A stretch of DNA of 49,664 nucleotides from Streptacidiphilus jiangxiensis (lineage in GTDB: Bacteria > Actinomycetota > Actinomycetes > Streptomycetales > Streptomycetaceae): positions 1 to 49,664 of the forward strand of contig NZ_FOAZ01000039.1 of NCBI RefSeq assembly GCF_900109465.1, written 5' to 3'. Within the stretch, counting starts at the first letter, position 1; each line of letters opens with the position of its first letter. Positions 7,445 through 16,824 of the stretch are shown here, piece by piece. The position numbers and the translations under genes were made by a program. Below the pieces are notes generated by a model. It was not told the DNA's origin, searched no databases, and saw nothing but the letters and a program-made list of their open reading frames with translations.

Positions 7445-9151
7445 ATGACCACCGTCATCGACACCGAGGCCCTGGACCGGGCCGTCGCCGAGCTCCGCGA
7501 CCGGGCCTCCTCCTGGACCGACACCCCGCTCCCGGCACGGATCGCACTGCTGGAACGCATGCTCCCGCGCATCGGCGCCGTTGCCGATGCCATGTGCGCC
7601 GACGCGGCACGGGCCAAGGGCTACCCGGCCGACTCGACCTGGGCGGCCGAGGACTGGACCGGCGGCCCCTGGGCCCTGGCCCAGAACGTCCAAACCCTGC
7701 TGCGGACCCTGCGCCGGATCGCCGCCACCGGCGAGGTCGTCCCGCCCCACGCCGTGCACACCCGCGAGGACCGCGTCGTCGTGGACGTCTTCCCCGCGAC
7801 CCGCTGGGACCGGCTGCTGCTCAACGGCTACCACGCCGAGGTATGGATGGCCGTCGGCAGCACCACCGGTGGGGTCCGCGCCTCGGCGGGCACCGCCTAC
7901 AGCGGACGACGCCACGAACCGCGCGTGGCCCTGGTGCTGGGCGCGGGGAACGTCGCCGCCATCACCGCTCTCGACATCCTGCATAAGCTCTATGTCGAAG
8001 GCCAGGTCGTCCTGGCCAAGATGAACCCCGTCAACGCCTACCTGCGCCCCCACATCGAGCAGGTCTTCGTCGAGTTCACCGAACGCGGCTGGCTGCGGTT
8101 CGCCGACGGGGGCACCGACGAGGGCGCCTTCCTGACGCGCCATCCCGGCATCGACACCCTCCACATCACCGGCAGCGCCCGCACCCATGACGCCATCGTC
8201 TGGGGCATCGGACCCGACGCCGAGCGGCGCCGCGACCAGGACCGGCCGCTGGTCGCCAAGCCGTTCAGCAGCGAACTCGGCGGCGTCAGCCCCTGCATCG
8301 TGGTCCCCGGCCGCTGGAGCGCCGCGGACTTCCGCTACCAGGCCGAACACATCGTCACCAGCAAGATGAACAACTCCGGCCACAACTGCATCGCCAGCCA
8401 GGTCCTCGTCCTGCCCCGCGACTGGGACGGCACCGAGAAGCTCCTCGCCGAGATCCGCCGCGTACTGCGCGCCCTGCCGCCGCGCCCCGACTACTACCCC
8501 GGCGCGCCCGCCCGGCTGCAGGCGGTCCGCGACGCCCACCCGGGCGCCGAGGTCCTCGGTGAGGACTGCTCACGGCTGCTCGTCGAGATCGGAGCCGAGG
8601 ACCCGCTGCTGCGCGACGAAGTGTTCGCCAGCGCCCTCGGCGTCGTCCGCCTGTCGGGCGCCACCGCCGAGGACTTCCTGCCCCGCGCCGTCGCGTTCGC
8701 CAACGACACCCTTCCGGGCACCCTCGGCGCCACCCTCGTGGTCCACCCCCGCACCGAACGCCACGCCCCCGGCGCCGTGGGCGCCGCCATCGGCGCGCTG
8801 CGCTACGGCACCCTCGGCGTCAACTGCTGGTCCGGCGTGGGCTTCCTGCTCGGCACCACCCCCTGGGGCGCCTACCCCGGCCACACCCGCCAGGACATCG
8901 GCAGCGGCGTCGGCCTCGTCCACAACGCCTACCTGCTGGCCGACGCGGACGTCGAGAAGACCGTCCTGCGCGCTCCCTTCGCCCCGGCGCCGCGCGGACT
9001 GCTCACCGGCTCGCCCTCGCTGTCGCCCCGCCCGCCCTACTTCGTCACCAACCGCACCGCCCTCACCACCGTCAAACGCCTCACCGCCTTCACCCTCGCC
9101 CCGTCCCTGCGCCGCCTGCCCGCGATCCTCGCCTCCGCCCTCCGCGGCTGA
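7445..9151 (+). CDS. Aldehyde dehydrogenase family protein
   Basis: 568 residues, longer than the usual 480-500. A nucleotide-binding segment LVLGAGNVAAITALD is followed by LHITGSARTHDAI, the KPFSSELGG motif with the general-base Glu (residue 277) and NNSGHNCIAS with the nucleophile Cys (residue 315). It should oxidise an aldehyde to an acid with NAD(P)+. The start follows AGAGAGGCGGCC. It lies 52 bp after the transporter and probably closes that operon, with the dioxygenase generating the aldehyde; this order is inference. The roughly 50-residue C-terminal tail after DVEKTVLRAPF, ending in a Leu/Ala-rich segment, is unusual for the family. It converges on the AfsR-type gene; no clear terminator was found in the 166-bp gap. 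Confidence 0.9.
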   Translation: MTTVIDTEALDRAVAELRDRASSWTDTPLPARIALLERMLPRIGAVADAMCADAARAKGYPADSTWAAEDWTGGPWALAQNVQTLLRTLRRIAATGEVVPPHAVHTREDRVVVDVFPATRWDRLLLNGYHAEVWMAVGSTTGGVRASAGTAYSGRRHEPRVALVLGAGNVAAITALDILHKLYVEGQVVLAKMNPVNAYLRPHIEQVFVEFTERGWLRFADGGTDEGAFLTRHPGIDTLHITGSARTHDAIVWGIGPDAERRRDQDRPLVAKPFSSELGGVSPCIVVPGRWSAADFRYQAEHIVTSKMNNSGHNCIASQVLVLPRDWDGTEKLLAEIRRVLRALPPRPDYYPGAPARLQAVRDAHPGAEVLGEDCSRLLVEIGAEDPLLRDEVFASALGVVRLSGATAEDFLPRAVAFANDTLPGTLGATLVVHPRTERHAPGAVGAAIGALRYGTLGVNCWSGVGFLLGTTPWGAYPGHTRQDIGSGVGLVHNAYLLADADVEKTVLRAPFAPAPRGLLTGSPSLSPRPPYFVTNRTALTTVKRLTAFTLAPSLRRLPAILASALRG

Positions 9152-9317
9152 CCCGCCGCCCGGGCCGCGGTCGACGCGCCGGTCCACGACCTGACTCGGC
9201 GCAGACTGCTCACGGGCCGCGGCGCGCCCGATGCGACCTCGGCCCCGGCTGCGCGTGCGGTCCGGCTGCGCCGTCACCGTCGGCTGCGGCTTGCGACCCC
9301 CGCGCGGCATCGGCCTG

Positions 9318-12300
9318 TCAGTGGGGGCCGGACGCCACGACGTGCCCTCCTTGGGTGGGTCCGGCGGACGAGCCGGCCATGCCGGGCGGATCGAATGGTC
9401 CCCCCGCGCCGGCAGGTTCCCCCGCGCCGAGCGCGGCCAGGCGCGAGGCGACGCGGTCGGCGGCCGGTCGCAGGCCGAGTGCGTGGTAGCGGCGGGCCGC
9501 GGCGCAGAGGCACAGCGAGCCGACGACGAGGGCGCCCCGGGCGGCCCTGATCGCGCCGATTCCCTCCAGCGCCGTCGCCTCCTCGGCCGGTCGGCCCAGC
9601 GCCCGGTGCAAGGCGAGGGCTCGGCGGTAGGCGCGCAGCGACTCCCTGGTGTGCCCGGCCGCTTCCAGAGCGGCGGCGAGGTGGTTCAGGGCCCACGCCT
9701 CGTCGCCTTGTTCCCCGGCCGCACGGAACGCGGCGATCGCCGGTCCCAGCTCGGCCAGCGCCCCCGGATGGTCCCCCCGGCGCTGTCGCGCCGCGCCGCG
9801 GTGGACCCGCACGACCGCCTCACCGTGGCGTTGCCCCAAGGCGCGGTAGAGCGTGATCGCCTCCTCGAAGTCGGCGGCCGAGCCCTTGACGTCCCCGGTC
9901 AGGTCGCGGACGACGCCCCGCTCGGCCAACGCCCCGGCCTCGCCGATCTTGTTGCCCAGGGCCCCGGCCAGCTCCGCCGCCCGAGAACTCACCCGCAGCG
10001 ACTCGGGATAATCGCCGGCCCGGCGGCGCAGTGCGGCGAGGGAGACGAGTGCGGGGACCTCCTCCAGCGGGTTGCCGAGATCGCGGCACAGCAGACGGCA
10101 GCGAGTGAACGCCCGTACCGCGCCGGGGTCGTCACCGGTCAGCGCCCGCAGCAGCCCGAGCTCGCTGAGTGCGCGCGCCTGGCCGACCACGTTCCCGACC
10201 TCGTGGTAGAGGGCGAGGCTCCGTTCGACGTCCTCGATCGCGGGAGGGTACTCGCCCAGCCGCTGGCGCACCCGGCCGCGCACGCTCAGCGCGTTCGCCT
10301 GCCCGAGCCGGCAGTCCAGCGCCCGGTAGAAGGCCAGTGCCGTGCGGCACGCCTCCAGCGCGGCGGGGTAGTCCGCGGCGTGCATGCGCACGCGGGCCAG
10401 CTCGGTCAGGGTGTTCGCCTCGCCGAGGGGATCCTGCGCCGCGCGGTAGAGCTCCAGCGCGGTGGTGAGGGCCTCGGCGCCGCCCGCGCGGTCACCCGTC
10501 AGCTGCCGCAGCGGTCCGGCGGCGAGCAGCCCGGCCGCCCTGGCGCGCGCGTCGTGCAGGGTGTCGGCGAGGTCGGCCGCGCGGGTCAGCAGCTCCAGCG
10601 CGCGGGGCCAGGGACCGTGGTGGTACAGGTGGGCCGTGACGGCGAGCGGGAGGCTGACGGCGTGTCGCGGATCTTCCCGGGTCGCGGCGTGCCGGGCCGC
10701 CGCGACCACGTTCTCGATCTCTGCGGCCAGCCAGGCTTCCGCGTCCTGGCGGGGGCCGATGAGCGAACCGGGCCCCCGGCCTCGGGCCCTCCGGCCTCTG
10801 GCCCTCCGGCCTCGGGCCCTCCGGTCCCGAAATCCGCGGCCTCGGGCCCTCCGGCCCAGGACCTCCTGGCCTCGGGCGGCTCCCCGCCCGGGACCATCCG
10901 CAGTCGGTGGCCGGCCGCGCGGGCCGCGCGTTCGTAGTGGTCGAACAGGCCGTCCAACGCGGCCTCGCACACGGCGGGGTCGTCCTCGGCCCGCGACCGG
11001 CCGCGGGCGTAGTCGCGCAGCAGGTCGTGCAGACGGAAACGGTCAGGGGCGGTCTCGGCCAGGAGGTGACGGTCGGCCAGTTCCCGCAGGCCGCGCCGCA
11101 CCGGCCCTGGGGGGACGGCCAGCAGGGCCGCCGCCCCGTGCACGTCGATGTCCGGCCCGGGCACCAGGCCGAGCCGCCGGAAGAGGGTCCGCTGGTCGGG
11201 TGTGAGCGAGCGGTAGGAGAGCTCGAACGTGGCCGCGAGATTGCGGCTGCCGTCGTCGAAGGCCTCCAGATCCCCCTGGCGCGTGTGCAGTTCGGCGAGC
11301 ACGTCGCCCAGCCGCCAGGCGCGCCGGTGCCGCAGCAGCGACGCCGCGATGCGCACGGCGAGCGGGAGCCGGCCGCACAGCTCCACGGTCTCGGCCAACA
11401 GCGCCTCCTCCGCGGTCCGCAGCTCGCGCCCCGCCGTCGCCCGGAACAACGCCATCGCGTCGGGCGCCGGGAGGCTCTCCAGGCTGAGCGGGTCGGCCTC
11501 GTCCAGCCCGTTCAGCCGCCTGCGGCTGGTCACCAGCACCAGGCATCCCGCACTGCCGGGCAGCAGCGCCCGCACCTGTGCCTCGTCGGCGACGTCGTCC
11601 AGCACGATCAGCGTGCGGGTGCCCGCCAGCGCGGCACGGTACGCGGCCGCCCGGGCGTCCGGGCCGGGCGGGATCGCGTGAGGCGGGAACCCCAGACAGC
11701 TCAGCGCCAGCCCCAGCGCCTCGGCGGTGCCGCGCGGCGGCACGCCCGCGCTGTGCGTGTGCAGCTCCAGACAGAGCTGCCCGTCGGGGTAGCGGTCGGC
11801 GAGTCGGTGCGCGCAGTGGAGCGCGAGGGAGGTCTTGCCGACCCCGCCCATCCCGTCGATCGCGCACACGGCCGGAACAGCGGCCCGAGCACCGTCCCCG
11901 GAGCGCTCCGCCAGCCTCACCACGCGCGCGACCTCGTCCGAGCGGCCCGTGAAGGCCCCGGTGTCGGGCGGCAGTTGGCGTGGCGACGGGCCGGGGCCAC
12001 GCCGGTTGTCCGGTCCCGGCCCACCACGGCGCCCGGAGCCCGCGGCCTCGGGCCGGCGTTCCGGGGCGGTCGCGCGGCCCGCGAGCGCGTCGCTGTGCGC
12101 CTGCCGCAGCGCAGGGCCGGGCGTGTGGCCGTCGGCGATCAGCGCGGCGGTCGCACGGGCCGCGGCCTCGGCGGCCTCCACGCCCTCCCCGCACGCGGCG
12201 AGCGCGCGCACGAGCGCCACCGCGACGCCCTCGTCCTGCGGCCGCTGCGCCGCCAACCCGCGCAGCGGCTCCAGCACGGCGGGGAGCCGGCCCGCCTCTT

Positions 12301-12811
12301 CCTCGATCCGCGCCAGCAGCAGCACGGCATCCCGGTGCCGCAGCGTCAACTGTGCGGCCCTATCGCGAAGGTAGGGCGTGTCCAGTCCGTCCAGCGGAGG
12401 GTCGCGCCACAGGGCGAGCGCCTGGTGCAGGTGGGCCGCGGCGATCTCGTGCTCGTGTCCGGCCCGCGCGGTGCGGGCGTTCTCCACCAGCGAGCCGAAG
12501 CGGTCGACGTCCAGCACGTCCGCCTGCAGCACCGCGCCGAACCGTGCGGAGCGTGAGGAGAGCGTCACCGTCTCGCCCAGCGGGGCCAGAGTGCGACGCA
12601 GTCCCGACACGTAGTTGGCGATCTGCCGGTCCACGGTGGCGGGCGGGTCCTCGGGCCAGGCCCAGGCTGCCAGGTTCGCGCGCGAGAGGGTCCGGCCGTG
12701 GTGCAGCAGCAGCACCGCGAGCAGGCACCGCTGCCGCTGACCGGGCAGGGGGAGCGCCACGCCGTCCCGACTGACGCTCAGGCCCCCGAGCAGCCGGATG
12801 CTCAACGCCAT
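9318..12811 (-). pseudogene. AfsR-type SARP regulator (wHTH-BTAD-NB-ARC-TPR) with an apparent one-base frameshift
   Basis: Read on the minus strand from ATG 12811. Residues 1-95 form an OmpR-like winged helix (MALSIRLLGGL, then LSRANLAAWAW), about 100-250 the BTAD domain, then an NB-ARC ATPase with Walker A GMGGVGKTS near residue 320 and Walker B TLIVLDDV. Frame 1 stops at 10586. The TPR array continues in another frame from about 10775 to 9318 (QDAEAWLAAEIENVV, then repeats such as ALELYRAAQDPLGEAN). One extra base at 10768-10779 restores a single protein of about 1164 residues. The break is within a run of 15-bp repeats encoding GGPEA units. Intact relatives activate antibiotic or developmental genes. 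A sequencing error, a real mutation or slippage control are all possible. Confidence 0.85.
10779..10853. repeat. Degenerate 15-bp tandem repeats at the AfsR-type frameshift
   Basis: Copies of CGGCCTCGGGCCCTC, some with one change and one strongly diverged, encode a Gly-Gly-Pro-Glu-Ala repeat on the minus strand between the ATPase and TPR parts. The frame break adjoins the low-coordinate end. Confidence 0.75.
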
Positions 12812-13207
12812 TGCCCCGCCCCCGATACAGGTCCCACGCACCACAGTCTTGTCATGCACGCTGCCGTTCCCGCCGGTGACTCTACTGCCCGAAGTCCCGC
12901 GCGGGCCGAGCGTATCCGGATTGTGAACGTGCACTGACAGACTGTCCCGATGTGCTTGCCCGGGGCCGCCCGGGGCCACCCGGGGGCCGTCAGGGTCGGT
13001 CGGGGGGTTGTCCGTAGGCGGTCGGCGGCCCCGGACGTGCGGCGCCCGTGCGATCGTCATGCGCCCTTTGTGACGTTCCGCCAGCACACTTCCCAGCGTG
13101 TCGACGGGACCACCGCGACGCCACCGGGCAGCACGCGGACCGCGTCGGCTCCCCGCTCCGCGGAGGAGGAGCCCGGTGCTCCGACATGCCCCCTGGAGAA
13201 GATGGCC
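12812..13207. other. Divergent intergenic region between the AfsR-type and DUF4185 genes
   Basis: This stretch of about 396 bp must hold both promoters. The only AT-richer part is near 12915-12940, with GTGAACGTGCAC (12923-12934) fitting a loose GTG-N6-CAC Crp-like pattern. No convincing -10/-35 pair, hairpin or small gene was found; long open frames across it look like high-GC shadows. Confidence 0.4.
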
Positions 13208-14403
13208 ATGACCGATCTGCCGCACAACCCGGGCTTCACCCGGCGCGGAGTCCTGCGAACCGGCGCCGCCGCCGCCCTGGGCGCCGGGTTCACCCTTGGA
13301 TCCGGGCTGCTGCGAGCCACCCCGGCCGAGGCCGTCAACGGCGTCGGTCAGACCGGCGCCCCTCTGTGCCAGCAGCCCGGCGACTCCGCCTCGGCCCAGG
13401 GCCTCGGCAGCGGAGACCTCGGCATCCCCTACCTCCGGGGGCACGACGGAACCTGGGGCTACGTGTTCGGTGACTCCTTCGACGACAACGGCACCTACCT
13501 GCCCTCGCCGACGATGCTGAACCAGGCGGGCTTCGACTCCTCGGGCTCGGCCCCCATCTCGTTCACCTACGCCATGCCGAACGGCCAGGCCGCCTCGCTG
13601 TTCGACTACACGCCCAACCAGGACAACGGCTACGGCGTGGAGAAGACCCGGATCCCCAACGACTGCATCGAGTTCGGCGGCCGCACCTACATCCAGTACA
13701 CCTCGGTGGTCACCGGCATCGGCCCGGACGACCTGCCCGCCGGGGACGACGGCTCGTTGATGTCGGGCATCGCCTACTCCGACGACTACGGCGTGACCTG
13801 GACCGACTACGCCTACCACTGGGACGGCCAGTACCGGGGCGTCAACCAGTCGATGTACGGCATGTGGTCCTTCGCCGGCATCGACGCCGACGGCTGGCTC
13901 TACGTCTACTCCAAGCGGTGGAACGGCAGCCACAAGAACACGGCCGACCAGGGGGCCATCCAACTGTTCCGCTTCAACCCGGACGACTTCCGGGCGGGCA
14001 ACTTCGGCGCGCAGCAGAACTGGGTCTACAACGGCAGCGGTTGGTACTGGGCCACCGACGGGACGCCGCCCACGCCGCTCTTCCCGCCCGGCAACAACAT
14101 CGGCGAGTTCTCCGTCAAGAACATCAACGGCACCTACTGCATGAGCTGGTTCGACGTGACCGACGGGTCGATCTGCACCCGCACCGCCCCCGCCCGGACG
14201 CCGCCTGGACCAACCCGACCCCGCAGGTGGTCGCGAACGCCGCCTGGCCGCTCAACCACCTGGGCCGGCCGCAACTGGACAGCCTCTACGGCGGCTACAT
14301 CCACCCGGGCAGCGCGAGCGCCACCTCACTCACGCTGATCGTCTCGCAGTGGACCAGCCAGGGCGCCTACCGGGTGCTGCAGTACGACGGCATCAACCCG
14401 TGA
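13208..14403 (+). pseudogene. Tat-exported DUF4185 protein with an apparent one-base frameshift
   Basis: Start 13208 is preferred over the in-frame ATG at 13202 because GGAGA lies about eight bases upstream. The leader has the twin-arginine pattern TRRGVLRTGAAAALGAG, so folded export is likely. The body matches DUF4185, a beta-propeller-like family related to glycoside hydrolases: GTWGYVFGDSFDDNG, RIPNDCIEFGGRTYIQY, SDDYGVTWTDY and NIGEFSVKNINGTY. The frame is lost at 14191-14200 (CGCCCGGACG), and the typical end (DAAWTNPTP, LYGGYIHPGS, LIVSQW, YRVLQYDG) follows in another frame to TGA 14403. One added C restores about 398 residues. Assembly error is likely but unproven; otherwise the C-terminal 70 residues are lost. 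Confidence 0.82.
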
Positions 14404-14450
14404 CGAGGCGGGCTCGAGCCGGCTGCGGGACGGCCTCCGCCTGACACCGT

Positions 14451-14486
14451 GCCGGTCGCAGCCGCGAGCGGGCGGCTGCGACCGGC
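14451..14486. terminator. Bidirectional terminator between the DUF4185 and CHAP genes
   Basis: A perfect 15-bp stem (14451-14465 and 14472-14486) with a GAGCGG loop lies between two converging genes and can serve both. Confidence 0.88.
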
Positions 14487-14512
14487 GCCTCACCACTGAC
14501 GCCGAACCGCCG

Positions 14513-15076
14513 TCAGTTGGTCGGGGACACGTAGCCGCTGATCGTCATGCCCCAGTAGGAGCTGTAGCCCACCGTCCCTTCGTAGGAGTCGGAGTTGACG
14601 TAGGAGGTGGAGGGGTCGTTGGTCCCCTCGTTGCCGCCGATGCTCTGGATGGTCCCGTCGGGGTTGACCGCCGTGACGATGGCGACGTGGTCCGCGTAGC
14701 CGCTGCCGTTGTCGTCGAACAGGATCGCGTCGCCGACCTGCGGATCGCTGTGGACCCCGGCGCCGTACTGGTCGAAGCTGCCGGCGGCGGGCGTGAGCCC
14801 GTCGACGTTGTAGCCCGCCTGCTGCCACACCCACGCGGCGAAGTCCGCGCACCAGTTCTCGGGCGAGCCGCCGTCACCGGTGCAGCTGGAGTTGTACCCC
14901 TGCCCGCCGGTGCTGTTGGTGTCGCAGGCGTGGTTGGACATGTTGGCGTTGGCGATGTTGACGATGTCGTCCGTGCTCGCCGACGCCGGGCCCGACACCA
15001 ACAACAGCGTCGGACCCGCAAGGGCCACGGCCACCAGGCCCCGGGTCAGCGTGCTGCGCAGACTTGCGGCGTTCAT
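14513..15076 (-). CDS. Secreted CHAP-domain peptidoglycan amidase/endopeptidase
   Basis: 187 residues from ATG 15076 (AGAGGAATACCCTC upstream). A signal peptide ends near the Ala-Ser-Ala at residue 35. The mature protein is one CHAP domain: catalytic Cys in ENWCADFAAWVW, His in YADHVAIVTAV and the polar residue in IQSIGGNEG. CHAP enzymes cleave peptidoglycan amide bonds and act in cell-wall turnover, germination or lysis. There is no binding module, so it is a minimal single-domain form. A short hairpin (15111-15129) in the leader could affect expression; I do not recognise a c-di-AMP riboswitch, which controls some actinomycete cell-wall hydrolases. Confidence 0.88.
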   Translation of the reverse strand: MNAASLRSTLTRGLVAVALAGPTLLLVSGPASASTDDIVNIANANMSNHACDTNSTGGQGYNSSCTGDGGSPENWCADFAAWVWQQAGYNVDGLTPAAGSFDQYGAGVHSDPQVGDAILFDDNGSGYADHVAIVTAVNPDGTIQSIGGNEGTNDPSTSYVNSDSYEGTVGYSSYWGMTISGYVSPTN

Positions 15077-15304
15077 GAGGGTATTCCTCTCGGAACATGA
15101 AGTGATTGCCCATGGCCCTCGGGGCCATGTCCCTGACATAGCCAGGAGCATGGCGGGCGGGCTGCACAATCCGCGCACAGGCATCGCACACGACCGGACT
15201 GCGGTGGGCCGGCGGTCCTCGTGCGCAGGCGTGCGTCGTGTCAGACTGCGACCGGACGAGGACGAACGTCAGCCCGAACCGCAGGTCCTGTCAGGAGTGG
15301 CCAC

Positions 15305-16138
15305 ATGCGCGTACTGATCTCGGCGGACATGGAGGGCGCCACCGGCGTCACCTGGCCCGACGACTGCGAACCCGGCAACCCCGCCTGGCAGCGCTGCCGC
15401 ACCATGTTCACCTCCGACGTCAACGCCGCCATCGCCGGGTTCTTCGACGGCGGTGCCACCTCTGTGCTCGTCAACGAGGCCCACGCCACCATGCGCAACC
15501 TCCTCCTGGAGGACCTCGACCCGCGCGCAGAGATGCTGACCGGGCGTCACAAGGACCTCTCCATGGTCGAGGGCATCCAGCATCCGGGCGTGAGCGGCGT
15601 CGCCTTCGTCGGCTATCACACCGGCGCCGGAACGGACGGCGTCCTCGCGCACACCTACCTCGCCAACTCCATCACCGGCGTCTGGGTCGACACGGTCCCG
15701 GCCGACGAGGGCTACCTCAACGCCCTGGTCGCCGCGGAGTTCGGGGTGCCGGTCGTCCTGGTCACCGGCGACGACCTGGCCTGCCGGGACGCTGCGGCCT
15801 ACGCACCCGCCGCCGTCACCGCCGCCGTCAAGGACTGCGTCAGCCGCTACGCGGCCGTCTGCAGGCCGCCGGCGGTCACCTTCGAGCTCATCCGGGCGGC
15901 CGCGAAGCAGTCAGCGGCCCTGTGCGTCCGTGCGGAGCCCGTCACCGGGCGCACCTTCCAGGTGGAGGTGGAGTTCGACGCCGCCCACCTGGCAGCGGCC
16001 ACGGCCGCCGTGCCCACGGTCACGCGGACGGACGTACGCCGCGTCGCCTTCTCCGCGGACAGCGCCTACACGATGATCCGCGCCTTCAAGACCGTCACGA
16101 CCGTCGCTGCGGCCGCCGTCGAGAACCGCTACGGATGA
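15305..16138 (+). CDS. M55-family metallopeptidase (DppA-type D-aminopeptidase)
   Basis: 277 residues; the ATG has GGAG eight bases upstream. The N-terminal VLISADMEGATGV carries the paired Asp/Glu metal ligands; further conserved points are NEAHATMRN, FVGYHTGAGT with a His ligand, LAHTY with the likely catalytic His, and ADEGYLNALVAAEFGVPV. DppA-type enzymes are cytoplasmic zinc peptidases that remove N-terminal D-amino acids such as D-Ala from peptides, linking them to peptidoglycan recycling. The CHAP hydrolase gene lies divergently across 228 bp, but a functional link is only suggested. Length is normal and nothing is missing. Confidence 0.9.
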   Translation: MRVLISADMEGATGVTWPDDCEPGNPAWQRCRTMFTSDVNAAIAGFFDGGATSVLVNEAHATMRNLLLEDLDPRAEMLTGRHKDLSMVEGIQHPGVSGVAFVGYHTGAGTDGVLAHTYLANSITGVWVDTVPADEGYLNALVAAEFGVPVVLVTGDDLACRDAAAYAPAAVTAAVKDCVSRYAAVCRPPAVTFELIRAAAKQSAALCVRAEPVTGRTFQVEVEFDAAHLAAATAAVPTVTRTDVRRVAFSADSAYTMIRAFKTVTTVAAAAVENRYG

Positions 16139-16169
16139 GCGGACGGCCCGGCGCGTCCTTTCCATTTTC

Positions 16170-16199
16170 CAGACTGAGTATGTTTTTGAACCCAGTCTG
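16170..16199. promoter_or_regulatory. Palindromic TetR operator at its own promoter
   Basis: CAGACTG (16170-16176) and CAGTCTG (16193-16199) form a perfect inverted repeat about a 16-bp AT-rich centre containing GTTTTTGAA. The site ends seven bases before the TetR start at 16206 and stands out from the GC-rich surroundings. Autoregulation is the simplest reading. Confidence 0.7.
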
Positions 16200-16205
16200 A
16201 TTATT

Positions 16206-16823
16206 ATGGTCCGCATGGCAGGACTGCGCGAGCGCAAGAAGGAACAGACCAGGCAGCGAATCGCCGCGGTGGCGTGGCAGATGTTCACCGAGCGCGGTTT
16301 CGACGCGGTGTCGGTCAACGAGATCGCCGAGGCCGCCGAGGTGGCCAAGGCGACCCTCTTCGCCTACTTCCCGAGCAAGGAGTCACTCGCCCTGCACGGC
16401 GTGGGCGGCGACGACCTGGCGGGGATCGTCGCCCGGCGGCCGGCCGGCCAGACATTCCTTGAGCCGCTGCGAGCGCACCATCGCGCGCTCGCCGCCGGAG
16501 AGGTCCCCGAGGGGGAGCTCGAAGCACTCCTCGCCCGCGTGCGCGTGATCCAGGACAGCCCGACCCTGCAGCACGCGGCCAACGCTCAGCTCTACCACCA
16601 GCGCGAGGCGTTGGCCCAGGTCCTGGCCGACGAGTACGGTCCCACGGCGGCCGCGCTCATGGCCGCCCAGATCGCCGCGTCCCTGCTCACTCTCCAGGAG
16701 ACCTACTTCCGGCATCTGCAGAGCGGTGCCTCCGCCCTGGAGGCCCACCGTGCCCTGGCACAGGACGTCGAGCTGGCCTTCGACCTGCTGGGACACGGAC
16801 TCGATCAGGCAGAAGGGCGCTGA
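16206..16823 (+). CDS. TetR/AcrR-family transcriptional regulator
   Basis: 205 residues from ATG 16206 (a second ATG three codons on is possible). The DNA-binding domain is RERKKEQTRQRIAAVAWQMF, then ERGFDAVSVNEIAEAAEVAK and the recognition helix ATLFAYFPSKESL. The helical C-terminal domain is the ligand and dimer part. There is no Shine-Dalgarno sequence, and the strong palindrome at 16170-16199 abuts the start, suggesting a short leader and autorepression. The glycosidase-like gene begins one base after its stop and is almost surely co-transcribed and under the same control. Confidence 0.93.
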   Translation: MVRMAGLRERKKEQTRQRIAAVAWQMFTERGFDAVSVNEIAEAAEVAKATLFAYFPSKESLALHGVGGDDLAGIVARRPAGQTFLEPLRAHHRALAAGEVPEGELEALLARVRVIQDSPTLQHAANAQLYHQREALAQVLADEYGPTAAALMAAQIAASLLTLQETYFRHLQSGASALEAHRALAQDVELAFDLLGHGLDQAEGR

Positions 16824-16824
16824 C

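Noticed and set aside
12812..13963. Upstream extension of the AfsR-type frame by almost 400 codons
   Set aside because: The SARP winged helix begins at 12811, and the upstream translation is low-complexity and antisense to the DUF4185 gene.
15077..15180. Leader of the CHAP gene as a possible c-di-AMP riboswitch
   Set aside because: The space is short and shows only one small hairpin; the conserved core of that riboswitch class is not visible.
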